From Liopterus haemorrhoidalis (lineage: Eukaryota > Arthropoda > Insecta > Coleoptera > Dytiscidae): DNA of 64,000 bases. Each line of letters starts with the position of its first letter. The stretch's first letter is position 1. The stretch spans positions 35,169,992 through 35,233,991 of the forward strand of contig OZ020620.1 in the NCBI GenBank assembly GCA_963971575.1, in the 5' to 3' direction. The notes beneath the pieces are model-generated. The model saw only the letters and a program-made list of their open reading frames with translations, searched no databases and had not been told where the DNA came from. The translations under genes were made by a program, and so were the position numbers. Positions 20,203 to 32,982 of this stretch are shown here, piece by piece.

Positions 20203-20220
20203 TGTCTGTCTGTCTGTGTG
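20166..20220. repeat. (TG)n/(TCTG)n microsatellite of C1
   Basis: About 17 TG units followed by three TCTG units and TGTG. This is the original-position microsatellite of C1; C2 has a short TG/TCTG mixture at the same place (54952-55011). Confidence 0.9.
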
Positions 20221-20383
20221 TATACACGATAACTCAAAAACGGTTTACCTTAAAGAGTTCGTTCTGGTACTAAAAAATTCTCCTATTAAATAGGAAGAAC
20301 CCTATTGTTTTTTATGAAAATCGGTTGACTAGAAATGGGAGTTTACTCGTGTCGATTTTAATATTTTTGCGAATATTTAGCAA

Positions 20384-21096
<713 letters not shown>

Positions 21097-21397
21097 CACG
21101 ATAACTCAAAAACGGTTTAACTTAAAGAGTTCGTTCTGGTACTAAAAAATTCTTCTATTAAATGGGAAGAACCCTATTGTTTTTTATGAAAATCGGTTGA
21201 CTAGAAATGGGAGTTTACTCGTGTCGATTTTAAGATTTTTGCGAATATTTAGCAACAGAAAAATATTTCGAAAAAATTTATTGAACAAAAGTTACTATAA
21301 ATGCAATAACTAATAACTTTTATTTGAGACGTTTTTTGATAAAACGAAAAATTTCGAAACATTTTTGTAAAATTATTTAAAAAGTCTCAATTTTTTC

Positions 21398-21815
21398 ATA
21401 CTTATATGTAACGTTTCCATGGTCATGATAATTAATTCGTAACTAGTAAAGCAAGCCTTGGACAAAAATTTGTATAGAACATAATTTGATGTATTTTTGA
21501 AGATTTATCTAAATATTATTATTTTTTTTTTTTAAATTTACATTTTATTTTTAAATATTTTTTTATGGGAGGGCAAGTCTAGCGGAGGTTTCCCTTCGCC
21601 ACTGGTTTCATACTTATATGTAACGTTTCCATGGTCATGATAATTAATTCGTAACTAGTAAAGCAAGCCTTGGACAAAAATTTGTATAGAACATAATTTG
21701 ATGTATTTTTGAAGATTTATCTAATATTTAAATTTTTTTTTTTTTTAGTTTATTTTTTTTTTTAATATTTTTTTTATGGGAGGGCAAGTCTAGCGGAGGT
21801 TTCCTTGCGCCACTG
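21398..21815 (+). repeat. Tandem duplication of the C1 3' end
   Basis: About 210 bp (from TCATACTTATATGTAACG to CGCCACTGGTTT) occurs twice head to tail, at 21398-21607 and 21608-21815, each with its own GGGCAAGT and hairpin. The second copy differs by a few bases and a poly-T change. Repeated 3' ends are reported for rolling-circle elements; unequal exchange would give the same picture. Confidence 0.85.
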
Positions 21816-22351
21816 GTTTTTTTCTGCATTTGCTTCGTATTCAAGTCTTAATTAAATTAATAAGAAATATATTGATAAATGACTTCATTTTTTTTTTTCA
21901 TTTCATAAATGAATTACTCACTGTTAACAATGTGTTATTTGCTTTATTACTTATTGATATAGGCCAGGGGTTCTTAAACTTATGTAGTCCGAGGACCCCC
22001 TCTTGAACAATATTTTTTTTGCGGACCACATCCCGACCCTAGGCATTTTACATCGTTCTTGAGACTTAATTTCTGGCTCAATAATCTCATAGGCTCTACG
22101 TTATAATAAATATTGGTAAAAATGTATCGCTAGTTATTTTAATAAATGGTCTTGCGCATTTATAGAGATGAACATTTTTATTAGCATATGGAATAAAAAA
22201 CAAAAAATGAATAAAAATAGTAGTTAAAAGAATTAAAAAAGTTACAAATTATAAAACGTTAAACTCATACAAACATTTCTTGGTCAAATATTGGTGAAAA
22301 TAGATCTTATTATAATATGTTTTCTGTAAATAATTTGCAGTTGGATAAAAA

Positions 22352-23357
22352 TAGAGATGGGTCGTTCATGAACGAACCGGCTCACTGAGCCGGCTCAGTA
22401 CACTGACCGAAGTGACACGGTTCACCAAATTGAAATGAGCCGGCTCACGGCTCACTGTATAGTTTCAAGTTTCAAGGATACGATTGGTCGGGCGATTGTG
22501 AACAGTGACCGGAGTGATCCGGATCTGGATCGATGTCATGTTGAACTTCGCGAGAACTTGGCTTGTAATGTATTATCATAAAGTGTATTTTGTCATCAAT
22601 TTGTAGGGCAGTTTATTTGAAACTAATAGGGTTAGTCTGTATTTTCTTACAACCATACTATATAAAAATATTAAAAATATTGCCCAAATCCCAGATGTCC
22701 GATTTATAAGGGCAATAAACATCGCTATAAATTTAACACATCTGGTTTAAAATACAGTACCTACATAAAGTGAATTGCTTGTTTCAAAAATGTTAGATAA
22801 GAGTCGGGGCTAAGCGACGGTCTACCTACGACCGGACGACCGGCAACTGACTGACCTGTGTCTCGGGATCATGTTTAAAAGAACCGGCTCTAAGCAAGAG
22901 TCGGCTCTAAGCGACGTTCTACCTCTAAGCTCTAAGCGACGTTCTACCGAACGACCGACCGACCTGTGTCTCGGGATCATGTTTACAAGAACCGGCTCTG
23001 AGCAAGAGTCGGTTCTAAGCGACGTTCTACCTACGACCGAACGACCGACCGACCTGCGTCTCGGGATCATGTTTACAGTTCATATATTGCAAGAATCGGC
23101 TCTAAGCAAGAGCCGGCTGTAAACGATGTTCTACCTACGACCGAACAACCGACCTGTGTGTCGGGATCATATTTACAGTTTATATATTGCAAGAACCGGC
23201 TCTAAGCGACTTTCTACCTACGAACTAACGACCGTCCTGTGTTTCGGAGACATGTTTACTTAACCGGATCACTGAGCCGGATCAATGAACCGGCTCAACA
23301 AACTGAACGACCTCCACTGATCCGGTTCCGCAAACTGAGCCGAAATTCCCATCTCTA
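22352..23357. mobile_element. hAT element K1 with perfect 8-bp TSD
   Basis: Starts TAGAGATGGGTCGTTCATG, ends GAAATTCCCATCTCTA; GATAAAAA duplicated at 22344-22351 and 23358-23365. Both ends are packed with GAGCCGG/CCGGCTC repeats, likely transposase sites. 1006 bp, no intact gene. K2 at 34003-37471 is the same family in the opposite orientation, which lets the two be compared. Confidence 0.95.
22800..23235. repeat. Minisatellite inside K1 (AAGCGACGTTCTACC units)
   Basis: Four to five imperfect units of roughly 80-120 bp, each with GAACCGGCTCTAAGC, GACGTTCTACCTACGACC, CCGACCTGTGTCTCGGGATC and ATGTTTAC. The open frames through it in both directions are a by-product of the repeat. K2 keeps only one or two units. 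Confidence 0.8.
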
Positions 23358-23517
23358 GATAAAAATAATTAATTTTTTACTAATTATTGTTTAGTTATGT
23401 CAACTAGTTAGGTAACAAAATGTCTTGACCATGTAGGATTTTTATTAAATGAGTTATTTGAATAAAAGCGAAAAGTTGGGGGATGTAAAGTTAATGTCAA
23501 AATTGAACCGCTGGTAT

Positions 23518-23922
23518 AGACTATTCCAAACGTTTAGGTGGAACTAGATTTTGAAATCTAGTGATTTTTATCTATTAATTCGGACTTTTGGTCATTTTGT
23601 TTAAGCTTTGTAAATCATACTCACATTGCAAATTCTAGATTAAATTGATTGTCATTATAAAATGTCCTTTTCATTGCATTTTAATATTTTGTCATTCTTA
23701 TTAAAAATTTCCCATTTATTTATTGTTTTTGCCTTCAAAATATAAAGAAATGTATTAAAATTTTTAATAAATGTCTTTCGTTTCCATAGTTTCACTGTTG
23801 GAATTTAAAATTTTCACATACCAAACGTCAAACATGAAATAACCCAAGCAAGGTCCCTTCTCATAACAACCAGAACAAAAAAGAACAAAATTCCAATTTA
23901 GTTTCGCCTAAACGTTTGGAAC
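23518..23922. mobile_element. MITE family D2 copy
   Basis: About 405 bp with ends GACTATTCCAAACGTTTAGG and (complement) the same TTCCAAACGTTTAGGCG. Same organisation as D1 but diverged throughout (CTATTCC instead of CTGTTCC). Serves as an uninterrupted reference for the D2 copy at 43.5 kb. Confidence 0.8.
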
Positions 23923-24093
23923 TTAAAAACAAAAAACTAAAGTAATTCAAACAATAAGTTGAATCATGACGTATAATAATAGAAGTCTACTGAACACTAC
24001 ACTCTACACACTTGAACTCGATTCTCAGATATTAATTTTTTTTTTATTATATTTTTAATTACAAAATAGGACACACTACCTTAGCCATAAATA

Positions 24094-25019
24094 CAAGGTG
24101 TCTCAAAAGAAATTTTATATTTATTTAGCTTACTGCGTGAACGCAACGTATCCGAGGGGCGCGGGGGTTATGTCAATCGGTAGCCTGGCTCTTGGGAATT
24201 CAGTCGCTATGGAGCGTTTCTCGGGAGCAGACCGCGCGTTATGCGTGCGAGAGTTTTACAAAAACGGTGATTCGGCGACTGTAGCGCGTAGAAAATTCTG
24301 CAGTATTCGAGGTTTTCGCCACTTAAATGATGCGCCAAGCATTCCTCTCATTCGACATTGGGTTAAAAAGTTTGAAGAGACTGGTACAACGCTGGATAAA
24401 TCAAAATCCGGGCGACCTAGGTCATCAAGAACGGTAGAAAACGTGGAGAATGTTAATCAGTCTGTTCGTGACGACCCGAACCTTTCAATTCGGAAGCGCG
24501 CAAGTGCTTTAAATGTGCATAGATCATCATTACATCGCATTATGCACAAAGACCTATAACCAAAGAACATGGTTCCAACAGGACGGAGCAACTTCACACA
24601 CGTCCAATATGTCTCTGCCACGTGTTCGTGAAATTTTCTCAGGCAAATTGATTTCCCGGAGAGGTGACATAAATTGGCCTCCACGCAGTCCAGATTTAAC
24701 CCCTATGGACTTTTTCTATGGGGTTATCTTAAATCTAAAGTTTACGCCAATAAACCGACTTCTCTGGCGCATTTGAAAGAAAATATCCGTCACGAAATGG
24801 CAGCCATCCCTGAGTCCACCTGCCGAGACGGCATAAGTAATTTTACTGTTCGATTAAATGAGTGCCGAGAACGCGAGGGTCTACATTTAGACGATATTAT
24901 TTTTAAGAAATAAATCCCCAAAAAGTGTATTTTAATAATTAATAAACATTTTTTCTATATACGGCTTACTTTTTTTTTAATCGATCCACTAAATATAAAA
25001 TTTCTTTTGAGATACCTTG
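24094..25019 (+). mobile_element. Internally deleted IS630/Tc1-like element (DUF4817 type)
   Basis: Inverted ends CAAGGTGTCTCAAAAGAAAT and its complement at 25000-25019, TA on both sides (24092-24093, 25020-25021). 926 bp. Contains the two ends of a transposase gene with the middle missing. GC content of the gene is visibly higher than its surroundings. Confidence 0.85.
24209..24912 (+). pseudogene. IS630-type transposase, middle deleted
   Basis: From ATG 24209: MERFSGADRALCVREFYKNG, a helix-turn-helix region (PLIRHWVKKFEETGT, KSKSGRPRSSRTVENV, SIRKRASALNVHRSSLHRIM) up to HKDL and a stop. It then jumps to TWFQQDGATSHTSNMSLPRV (second Asp), WPPRSPDLTPMDFF(LWGYLKS) (third acidic position, one base shift at about 24705) and the end LHLDDIIFKK. 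About 150 residues with the first Asp are gone. N-terminal DUF4817-type and C-terminal DDE_3-type by motif recall. Confidence 0.8.
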
Positions 25020-26480
25020 TACAAAAAATCACTAACATTATTAGCCATAATTTAGCAATGAATTAAAAATATAATTAATTTCGTCAAAAACACAAAAACT
25101 GCAATATTTTCCTAAACGAAATCTGATCAAAAATTCCTTTCGTATAATACGTTTCCGGTTTAAATCAATGTACATTACATAGAATTTTTTCAGATTTTTA
25201 GTTTAACCCCTTGGGGTTACAGGTTGCAGGGTGTGGGACAATAATTTTTTTTGCATTTTTGAAAAAAAAATCTTTTTTTTTAATTAAAAAAATTAAAATT
25301 ACTTTCAGTTCCTGAACATACGTTTTAAGAGCTTTCTTTAAACACCACAGAATTAAATTTTAAAAAAAATTCAACGATACAAAAAATCGATATTTTTCGT
25401 AAAACTAATATGATCAAAAATTCCTGATGAACTGGTCCGGTTTCTATCAATGTACATTGTGGAGATTTTTTCAGATTTTTAGATCAACCCCTCTGGGAGA
25501 TAGGGTGGGAGACAAAAGTTTTTTGAAATATTTTGGGGAAAAATCCCATAAAAAAAAATTTTCAAAATTTTTTTTTTTGTTATACTACCCAATTAAGTGC
25601 TTTTCGTATATTTCCTTTTTTTATTGAATTGTTACAATATATAATTATTTAAAAAATTAGCAGGATGAAATGGAATATTGGCATAGTTACAATTGAAATC
25701 CTTTTCCAGGATCTTATCTCGAATTTCTTCATTTGATACTTCATTGACGATTGAAGGGGTATATGTTATATAAGTATAATCTTAAAATTAAAATAAATAT
25801 ACATTAAAATTGAATTTAAATTAATTTAGATCTTAATGCATTTACCTGTGTTGTAGTTTCCTTTGTAGAAATTATGAAGGGTATTTATATAAAATAGGGT
25901 TGAAAGAATCATCACAACAAGAAGAACGGACACTAACATTTCTTTTTTGGAATATTATACTGGGAATTTTGATAAATTGAACAAATTTTGACAGTTGACA
26001 AAACAACTGTCAAAGAATTAAAATATATGCTCATTCGCTAACCCCTAATAAAAACATTGATTCAATATTCTAAAAGACAAAATATACATAAGTTTTCTAA
26101 AAAATATACATACTGCATATACAGTATGATACACATAAAATGTGGGCCATAGTATGTTAACATGGGAAATTAATTTTTCCTTGCGCAAAAGTACCCATAT
26201 TATTTTAGAGTACCGTAAAATGGGATGCATGGGGGTAAATTTGACCAGTTTTTAGGTTCTAGTAGTAGTCTAGAGCAGCGTTTCTCAACCGGGGGGCCGG
26301 GTAAGCTTCGTCGGGAGGCCGCGAAGTCATATAAAATCGAAGCATGTAATTATAATAGAAAAACGCTCAATTTTGGTAAAATTTACAGTTGTTTTAATTT
26401 TTATTTTTTATTATAAATAGTCGGATTGCTGATAGGAGACTGTTCCATGCATGTTTCAAGTAGTACATTCATATAATAAT
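25020..26480. other. No gene; two divergent B-core segments and a hAT-like left end
   Basis: 25110-25265 and 25405-25520 both resemble the B core (TGATCAAAAATTCCT, CAATGTACATT, TTTTTTCAGATTTTTAG, GTGTGGGACA) and are tandem, old copies without ends. 26277 begins CAGCGTTTCTCAACCGGGG, a typical hAT terminus, but no matching right end was found nearby. The remainder is AT-rich and featureless. Confidence 0.45.
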
Positions 26481-27696
26481 CTATGGTCTATTTCAAAGTA
26501 GAAAAAAGTAGATAGCGCTGCGAACCGAGTACGACTTACACTGATCAAATACAGTATAGCGGGAAATTTAAAATAAGTTACAACTAGGGCATGGGCGTAG
26601 CAACTGGGTTAGCAAATGTTTTTTTTTTTTTTTTAATGTAAAAAAAGGTTAATAAGATATTGAAATAAACAAGGCAGATAATACACTTACGTTATTTATA
26701 CGACATAAATGCAGTTTAATGGGAAATTTGAAAAAGTTAAAAAAATATTAATTTTAAAAATTACGTACTATATATGTACAGTCTGTTTCAAACGCTTAGG
26801 CGGAACTAAATGGGACTTTCGTTCTTTTAGGTTGTCACGACAAGGGACCTTGCTTGGGTAATTTCATTTTTTACGTTGGAATGTCAAAATTTAAAATTAC
26901 AACAATGAAACCATGGAAACGAATGACCTATGTCAAAATTAAATTATTTTTTTATATATTTTAATGACAAAAAAATAAATAAATGGCAAATTTGTATTAA
27001 GAATGACACAAAAAATCAAAATATAAAGAAAATGACATTTTAAAATGATATTAACCTTAACCAAAAATGTTTATTGTAAGTATGATTTACAAAGCTTAAA
27101 CAAAACGGTCGAAAAGCACGATTTAAACGATGAAAGTAACTAGATTGCAAAATTTAGTTCCGCTTAACCGTTTGGAACAGACTGTATAAAAGGAGAGATT
27201 TGGCTAAAACAGTTTAAATAAAGCAATAAAACAAACAATATATCTTCAGAGCTAAAGTTTCTTATTTAAATAATTATTGTAAATAAAAATAAAAAATATA
27301 TGTATATATGAAGGTCTAAAAATTATATCAATAACTTTTTCTTTGGGCACAATCAGCTGGGCTGTCTTTTGGCCTCACATTAGTCCTCTCTCTTGATCTG
27401 TTAATTATCAAGTGTCAAAAAATATTTATATGTCAGAAAACCTAAAAAATATATAACTGCGTAAAAACAAATTACATGGAGAATTTTCTCCATAAAATCT
27501 ACGCCAAGAATATAAATAAAAGTCTAAATATGTAAATAATAACAAAATATATGAGAAAAATTAAATAATATAAATAATATATATTTCCAATGTACGACAC
27601 TGAACATCTGTCAACTTGGATTAAAAACAATATATTTACAGTGTAATAGAATAATATCTTCTTACACATATTTTTCTACTTTGAAATAGACCATAG
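26481..27696. mobile_element. Inverted-repeat element O, hosts MITE D1
   Basis: CTATGGTCTATTTCAAAGTA (26481-) and its exact complement ending at 27696 define a ~1.2-kb element of AT-rich non-coding DNA, about 810 bp without the nested D1. Possible TA in the flanks. Superfamily not assigned. Confidence 0.65.
26779..27184. mobile_element. MITE family D1 copy
   Basis: Starts CAGTCTGTTTCAAACGC, ends CGTTTGGAACAGACTG, TA at 26777-26778 and 27185-27186. 406 bp. Nearly identical to the other D1 copies, suggesting recent spread. Confidence 0.9.
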
Positions 27697-28162
27697 TTAC
27701 CATTTTTCAGCGATTTTAAAAATGTTTTTTGTTAAATGTGTTAACTGTCAGTGTCTGGTAATAAATATTAATTAAAATACGGCTTGCGGCAAATTAATAA
27801 ATTCACAAACTTTAATTTTAATCTGCTGGAATAAACAACAAAATATAATCCAAAATTTACGTATGAGTATAAATTTTTCCTTATTTATAATTATAACCTT
27901 AAAATTAATAATTTTGTTTGTTTGAGTACTGCTGTAAATTTATTTTCGCGCTCTAATTAATAAAGATATCTACGAATCATGCCATTTCTTTCTAATGTTT
28001 TGTTTTTCATTCAAATAATTTGGAAGGTTAGTTGTCAATTTGCGTCACTATACGTTACTATGGGTATGCAAATAATTATAATGATACAGATAGAGAAAGC
28101 ATATAGTATTGAATATCGATACTTGTAGCAACGAACAGTCACTTATCAGCAATCCTACTATA
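27697..28162. other. No gene seen
   Basis: AT-rich spacer with stops in all frames. Confidence 0.4.
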
Positions 28163-28554
28163 TAGTCTATCTCAGAAAGAGCGATAGTAATAAAATTTAT
28201 TATTTGTAAAAAGTTATTGTTTTTTCACACAGAAGCGGCACACAAAATATAAATAGTTCGAAACGAAATTTTGTTAAGAAACAACCAAGTGTGCCGTACA
28301 TCTTATATCGGACTACGAACTAGGGTTAAACACAATAGATCATAAAAATTTTACCCTAAAATTTTGAAGAAAAATATGGTCACAGGCATGCGTTTAATGA
28401 TATGATAAATATGGTCACAGGCGTGCGTTTAATAAAATGATAAATAGTAATATAGAAATACACAAAACCAATTTAAACGTGTTTAAAATGTGCACGCCAC
28501 TGGTAACTGCCTGACAAAAAGATTTATTACTACCGCTCTTTCTGAGATAGACTA
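28163..28554. mobile_element. MITE N (TAGTCTATCTCAGAAAGAGC ends)
   Basis: Inverted ends of about 32 bp: TAGTCTATCTCAGAAAGAGC and the complement ending in CTTTCTGAGATAGACTA. TA on both sides (28161-28162, 28555-28556). 392 bp, non-coding. The hAT element M is inserted immediately at its right edge, so M's duplication overlaps N's flank. Confidence 0.85.
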
Positions 28555-28558
28555 TAAT

Positions 28559-31227
28559 TAGAGCCCTGCAAATCCGCGGATATCCGCCATATTTCTGCGG
28601 ATGCGGATAAATTATCATTTAAATCGTGCGGATGCGGATAACTTATCATGTAAATCGTGCGGATGCGGATCGGATTATATGTCATATCCGCTTATCCGCA
28701 TATCCGCGTGAACTTCTTTCTACGGAAGACGCGTTTAGAACCCCAAAAATGTATCGCTGGCATTTGTATTGTGCTTATGACAAGAGTGAAATAATAATAC
28801 GTTACGGCACTTTTTACTTTTTTTACTCTTCCCGTAAAGACCTATGTTACGCTTACTTAACTCTTACGGAGTGGTGCTACTTAAAATGTACTCCACAAAA
28901 TTTGAATAAAATAATCGTTCTTGAGTTTTATAAATACCATAAATACTTTATTTACCTACTTATGAAACAATGTAGGTAAATATTTTTTGCATTTTTTATT
29001 TTAAACACCTAATATTAAGTAATTTATTTTTCATGAATTTTGGTTTTTGGTTATTTTTAAGTAAAGGGCGGAGTCAACTTCGGTGAATTCCCTGATATTT
29101 GCAAAGCAGCTACCGCCTAAGTACCTGCTTCAGTCTGAATCTGGACGTCGGACAGGACGGACGTCTCAGGTTGGGCGTATACTATGCTTTGCTAGAGATT
29201 TAGTTGGTTAGTATGAAACAGGATTTTATGAATGTTGAACATATGAAAACATTGCAATTGAAAATATTGTAATTTCAGCTAAGAAACATTTTTAATATAT
29301 TCCATAGTAAACCTGAATACAAATTATTAATAAATTACTTATTTACGATAAAATAAAAATGGGTTACATTTGTACCCCACACCGCAACCAAAGGACACCG
29401 TAAAGTAAGGGTTAAATAGTTAAATATAGTATAGAGTTTATATAACAGTCGTAGATACAACAATTTCTTTGGATTTATTGCGTTTACTAATTTAAAAATA
29501 ATTATGTATCGCCTTATTTTGCATTTTTGGAAATATTAGTAAAGTTTAACCATGGTAATTTGCCACATTTAAGAACATAAGAGCTCATATCAAATTTAAA
29601 AAAATTTATGTGAAGTGTGAATTTTCACACATTTCAGGGTTTTGCAGGTATTTAGTAAGTGAATGATGATTATTTTGGATGCGAAAACAAATTTTATATT
29701 AAAATATTCTTTTTGTTAATTTTAATTCGAACGCTTAATACCATTATTTAGGTTTCTAAATATGTGCAGTATTTTTTTTTATATACCAAGGTTCATTAAG
29801 AATTTTAAAAATTGCGCCTATGGCTTCCATTGGTTGTTATAAGTTCCGCCCCTCTGATTTCGTGTACATTGAAACAGAATTAAATTATAATTTAAACAAT
29901 TTCCATTGGCTATTAAATTTACGCTTTTAAAAATTAAATGCAATATTTGCCAAAATATAACTAGAATTTTGAAAAAATAATTTAAACAATATAAAAATTA
30001 AAAAAAAAAAAACAAAAAATAATTTAGTCTCTTCCTCCCAGGGTTCGATCCCTTTCGGATCGGGTTACTCGGATGAAAAATCAGCGTGAAATACCACTAG
30101 ACAAGCACACACGTTCTAGTGTGGCGTGTTACAAAGCTATAACTTGTGTACATTATTAGCCAAAAATCACAAAAAATGCGTTTTTTTCCAAAAACCTAAT
30201 CTGATCAAAAATTCCTGTTGAACTATTCCGGTTCACACCAATGTACATTACTTAGAATTTTTTCAGATTTTTAGTTTAAACCATCTGGGCTACAGGGTGT
30301 GGGACAAAAAATTGTTTGCACAATTTTGGCAAAAATAGCTTCAAAATAATTTATTTTGCAAAAATAAAAATTTGATCGTTAATCCACGTACCAAGGGCTT
30401 TCATTTGATACCCTACTCATAATTATTAAAAAATATATTTTTTTTCGATGAGCATATATTTGTTTATATTTTTAGGGGGATATGTTTTTGAGATGTTTTA
30501 GTATTTTTCCTATGTGCGGGTCAAAGAGTTGTATAAGCATGCCAAATTTCAACTCTCTAGGTTTAGCCGTTTGGCTACAATTTTTACCGAACAGACAGAC
30601 AGACAGACAGACGACAAAATGACGGTATAAGGGTTTTTTGGTCATACCTACAAAACCCTAAAAATTAAAATATCTTAAAATTCTTGAAATCGTCATATAA
30701 CTTTCATATTTTAATAATAGGATGAATTTAAGAATTTAGTTTTATTATTTACTTTTTTTTAATTTAATTTGCTGATCTTGTATGACTTTCCTTGTTATTT
30801 ATTGGTCATAAATGTGATAAATTAATCTGTTTAATTATTTCTAAATATCGCTGCTCTAAAATAACTGTGAGAGTCTTAAAAAACTAAGTTTCTGAGATAT
30901 TGCTGTGTAAAGTTTTACATTTTATATAAACTCGATTTAAGAGTCGAATAAATGTATTTTCCATCTTTATTTTTTAATATAATCTCAGTACGACGTTATA
31001 TAGAAAACATAGTATTTCTGGAACAAATTATATTAATGTAATAAAATTTTAAAAAATTTAGTAGTGTTTTAAAACAGCGATATGCCAAATAAGGCGAAAC
31101 ATGTTAGATATTTCCAAACAGACAGCAAATCCTGTGCGGATTGTGCGGATATTTTTGCGGATGCGGATTTCATATTTACAAAGGCTGCGGATGCGGATAC
31201 AGAAAAACGTATCCGCGCAGGGCTCTA
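28559..31227. mobile_element. hAT-like element M (GCGGATGCGGAT-rich ends), hosts B4
   Basis: TAGAGCCCTGCAAATCCGCG on the left, CGCGCAGGGCTCTA on the right; flanks ACTATAAT (28551-28558) and GCTATAAT (31228-31235), 7 of 8. Both ends carry many GCGGATGCGGAT repeats. About 1.6 kb without B4. A 117-codon open stretch at 28626-28979 has no recognisable domain; no transposase motif seen. Confidence 0.85.
29606..30659 (-). mobile_element. Family B copy B4, nested in M
   Basis: 1054 bp, the longest B copy, minus orientation. (CAGA)n at 30593-30612. tRNA-like cassette: B-box-like GGATCGAACCC (complement of 30041-30051) and an A-box-like TCTAGTGG (complement of 30094-30101). Hairpin GTGTGAAAATTCACAC and inverted repeat present. 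A-runs at both borders. Confidence 0.8.
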
Positions 31228-31261
31228 GCTATAATGTATTGGATCTTGTTTCTTACATATA

Positions 31262-31958
31262 TAGGCTGACCATTTTCTTGAGAAGGCAATGCGGGACGGT
31301 CCAGGGTGAGGACCTTTTTTTGTTTTGCTCGTCACTTGGATTTTGGGAGGTGAGAACCTTGTTTTTATTTGCTAAGGGCGCCAAAACACGGCTCTGCGTA
31401 CATGAGAGGAAAGGAGTACAATAGATAACAAAAATATATTAAACGATTTAACAATTGTGGCTAGTATAATTTAATTACCGCGACAAAAAAATTAACAATT
31501 GAATAAAAAATATCACAAAAAAATAAATTACACTGATAACTACATATACCACGAGCTCAAAAAGAAATAACATAAGGGTTGGCTATGGAAAAATAAAATA
31601 ATGTCTACTGCAGGCTTTATATAACAATATAAACTTATGACAACAACAAAAGTCATGACAGTTAATTAATTCTAAAGCTTGCTGATGACATTACTTTTAT
31701 TTTCCATAGCCAACCCTTATGTAATTTCTTTCAGAACTCATGGTATAATGTAAATATACACTTTTTAATATCAAAATTTAAAAATTATCATTATCAAACT
31801 ATAGAAAAAGTAGAGCACTGACAGTTAAATTGATGTAAAGTTAGTTAGAATTAAAAATGCGGGACATTTTGCGGGACAAATATCAAAATGCGGGACATTT
31901 TGCGGGCAAGTAACAATGCGGGACTGTCCCGCAAAATGCGGGACGAATGGTCACCCTA
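31262..31958. mobile_element. hAT non-autonomous element F4, perfect 8-bp TSD, hosts MITE I
   Basis: TAGGCTGACCATTTTC ... GAATGGTCACCCTA with TACATATA at 31254-31261 and 31959-31966. Contains AATGCGGGAC/GTCCCGC blocks and the shared GTGAGGACCTTTTTTTG ... CGTCACTTGGATTTTGGGAG module followed by GGGCGCCAAAA. No coding. Confidence 0.95.
31549..31743. mobile_element. MITE I nested in F4
   Basis: 195 bp with ~45-bp inverted arms: CCACGAGCTCAAAAAGAAAT and the complement ending CAGAACTCATGG, both continuing through AACATAAGGGTTGGCTATGG. TA on each side (31547-31548, 31744-31745). Confidence 0.85.
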
Positions 31959-31966
31959 TACATATA

Positions 31967-32574
31967 GAAAAAACTATATTTTTTATATAATATTTATATG
32001 AACGTATAAAAATTAAAGCATTAAATAAATTACCATGTGTCAATTTTGTAAATAGATACCTATAATTTTTATATTTGACTGGGGCCCCATTTCTTTATTT
32101 TGCACTGGGCCTCTCAAAACATAGCGCCGACCCTGAACACTGGTCTAGAGTTTTGTCTGTCATCTGTGTTAAGTATCAGGTGTTTCTGGCCGGCTCTGTA
32201 GTCAGTTATCGGAGGTGTGAGGCGGTGAGGCGGTGAGGCGGTGAGGCGGCAGGCGCCATGTCCCGTTTTGAGGGCGCCGTTTTTCCCGCTGATAAACGAG
32301 CTGTGATCCCTCGGGAATGTCGTAATTAGCTGATCATTGTCTTACAGTGACAGACGCGGTCGCGACTGTTTTTATAAGCTACTGGAAACAGACAGTGGCG
32401 CCTACATTCTAAAAACGATTAGATTCCTACAGGAATACTTGAAATCAGCGCTTCTCAAACATTTACAACATATAATATCGCTACCGTATTAATAATAATA
32501 ATAATAATAATAATATCTTTATTATCAGGAAAAAAAAGTACATTATAATTACAAAAAATGAAATATTTAAAAAA
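31967..32574. repeat. GC-rich patch with GTGAGGCG repeats and (TAA)n
   Basis: 32217-32249 holds four tandem GTGAGGCG units in a GC-rich stretch (32130-32410) that contrasts with its surroundings; 32489-32514 is a (TAA)n tract. 32110-32135 has GCGCCGACCCTG, the style of a hAT right end, but no left partner. The GC-rich patch could be an old hAT interior or an unrelated regulatory region; I cannot tell. Confidence 0.45.
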
Positions 32575-32982
32575 TAATAATTTATTTTTTATTTATTTAT
32601 TTTCCATATAAGATATCAACAGCCACAATGTGTAGCCAATAACAGATATCTACGTATATACATATAATGTTACAATGCATGATAAAAAAATATATACAGA
32701 GCATTAATAATAGGTGGTAAATATATACATTCCTAGAAATATAGTAAATAGATATAAATAATTACAAGTAAATCACAAGTAAGTAGTAAGAATATTGTAA
32801 TTAAAAGATATGAGAATTAGACAAAATTGAGGGGAAATAAAAAGTAAAGAAAAATCAAGTGTTAATTATTGTTAAATTCATGTGTTTTTTAAAGTTGGAC
32901 AGCGAAACATTAAACAATTCGATGGAATTGAAAGAACTGTTGTATGTTGACATACATCTATTAAGGGTGCGCACAACCGTAC

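Larger units (their letters stand above)
21965..23513. mobile_element. Possible hAT element BB hosting K1
   Basis: Left end CAGGGGTTCTTAAACTT; right end, as complement, CAGCGGTTCAATTT. Flanks ATATAGGC (21957-21964) and GTATAGAC (23514-23521) agree at 6 of 8. The left end has the GGACCCCC/GCGGACC style of many hAT termini. About 540 bp of its own sequence outside K1, no coding. Weaker than the other hAT calls. Confidence 0.5.

Noticed and set aside
22822..23122. Open frames on both strands in K1
   Set aside because: They follow the minisatellite unit; no domain and no homology recognised.
28626..28979. 117-codon open frame in hAT M as a gene
   Set aside because: Begins in the GCGGAT terminal repeats, low complexity, no motif of hAT transposase or any other family that I recognise.
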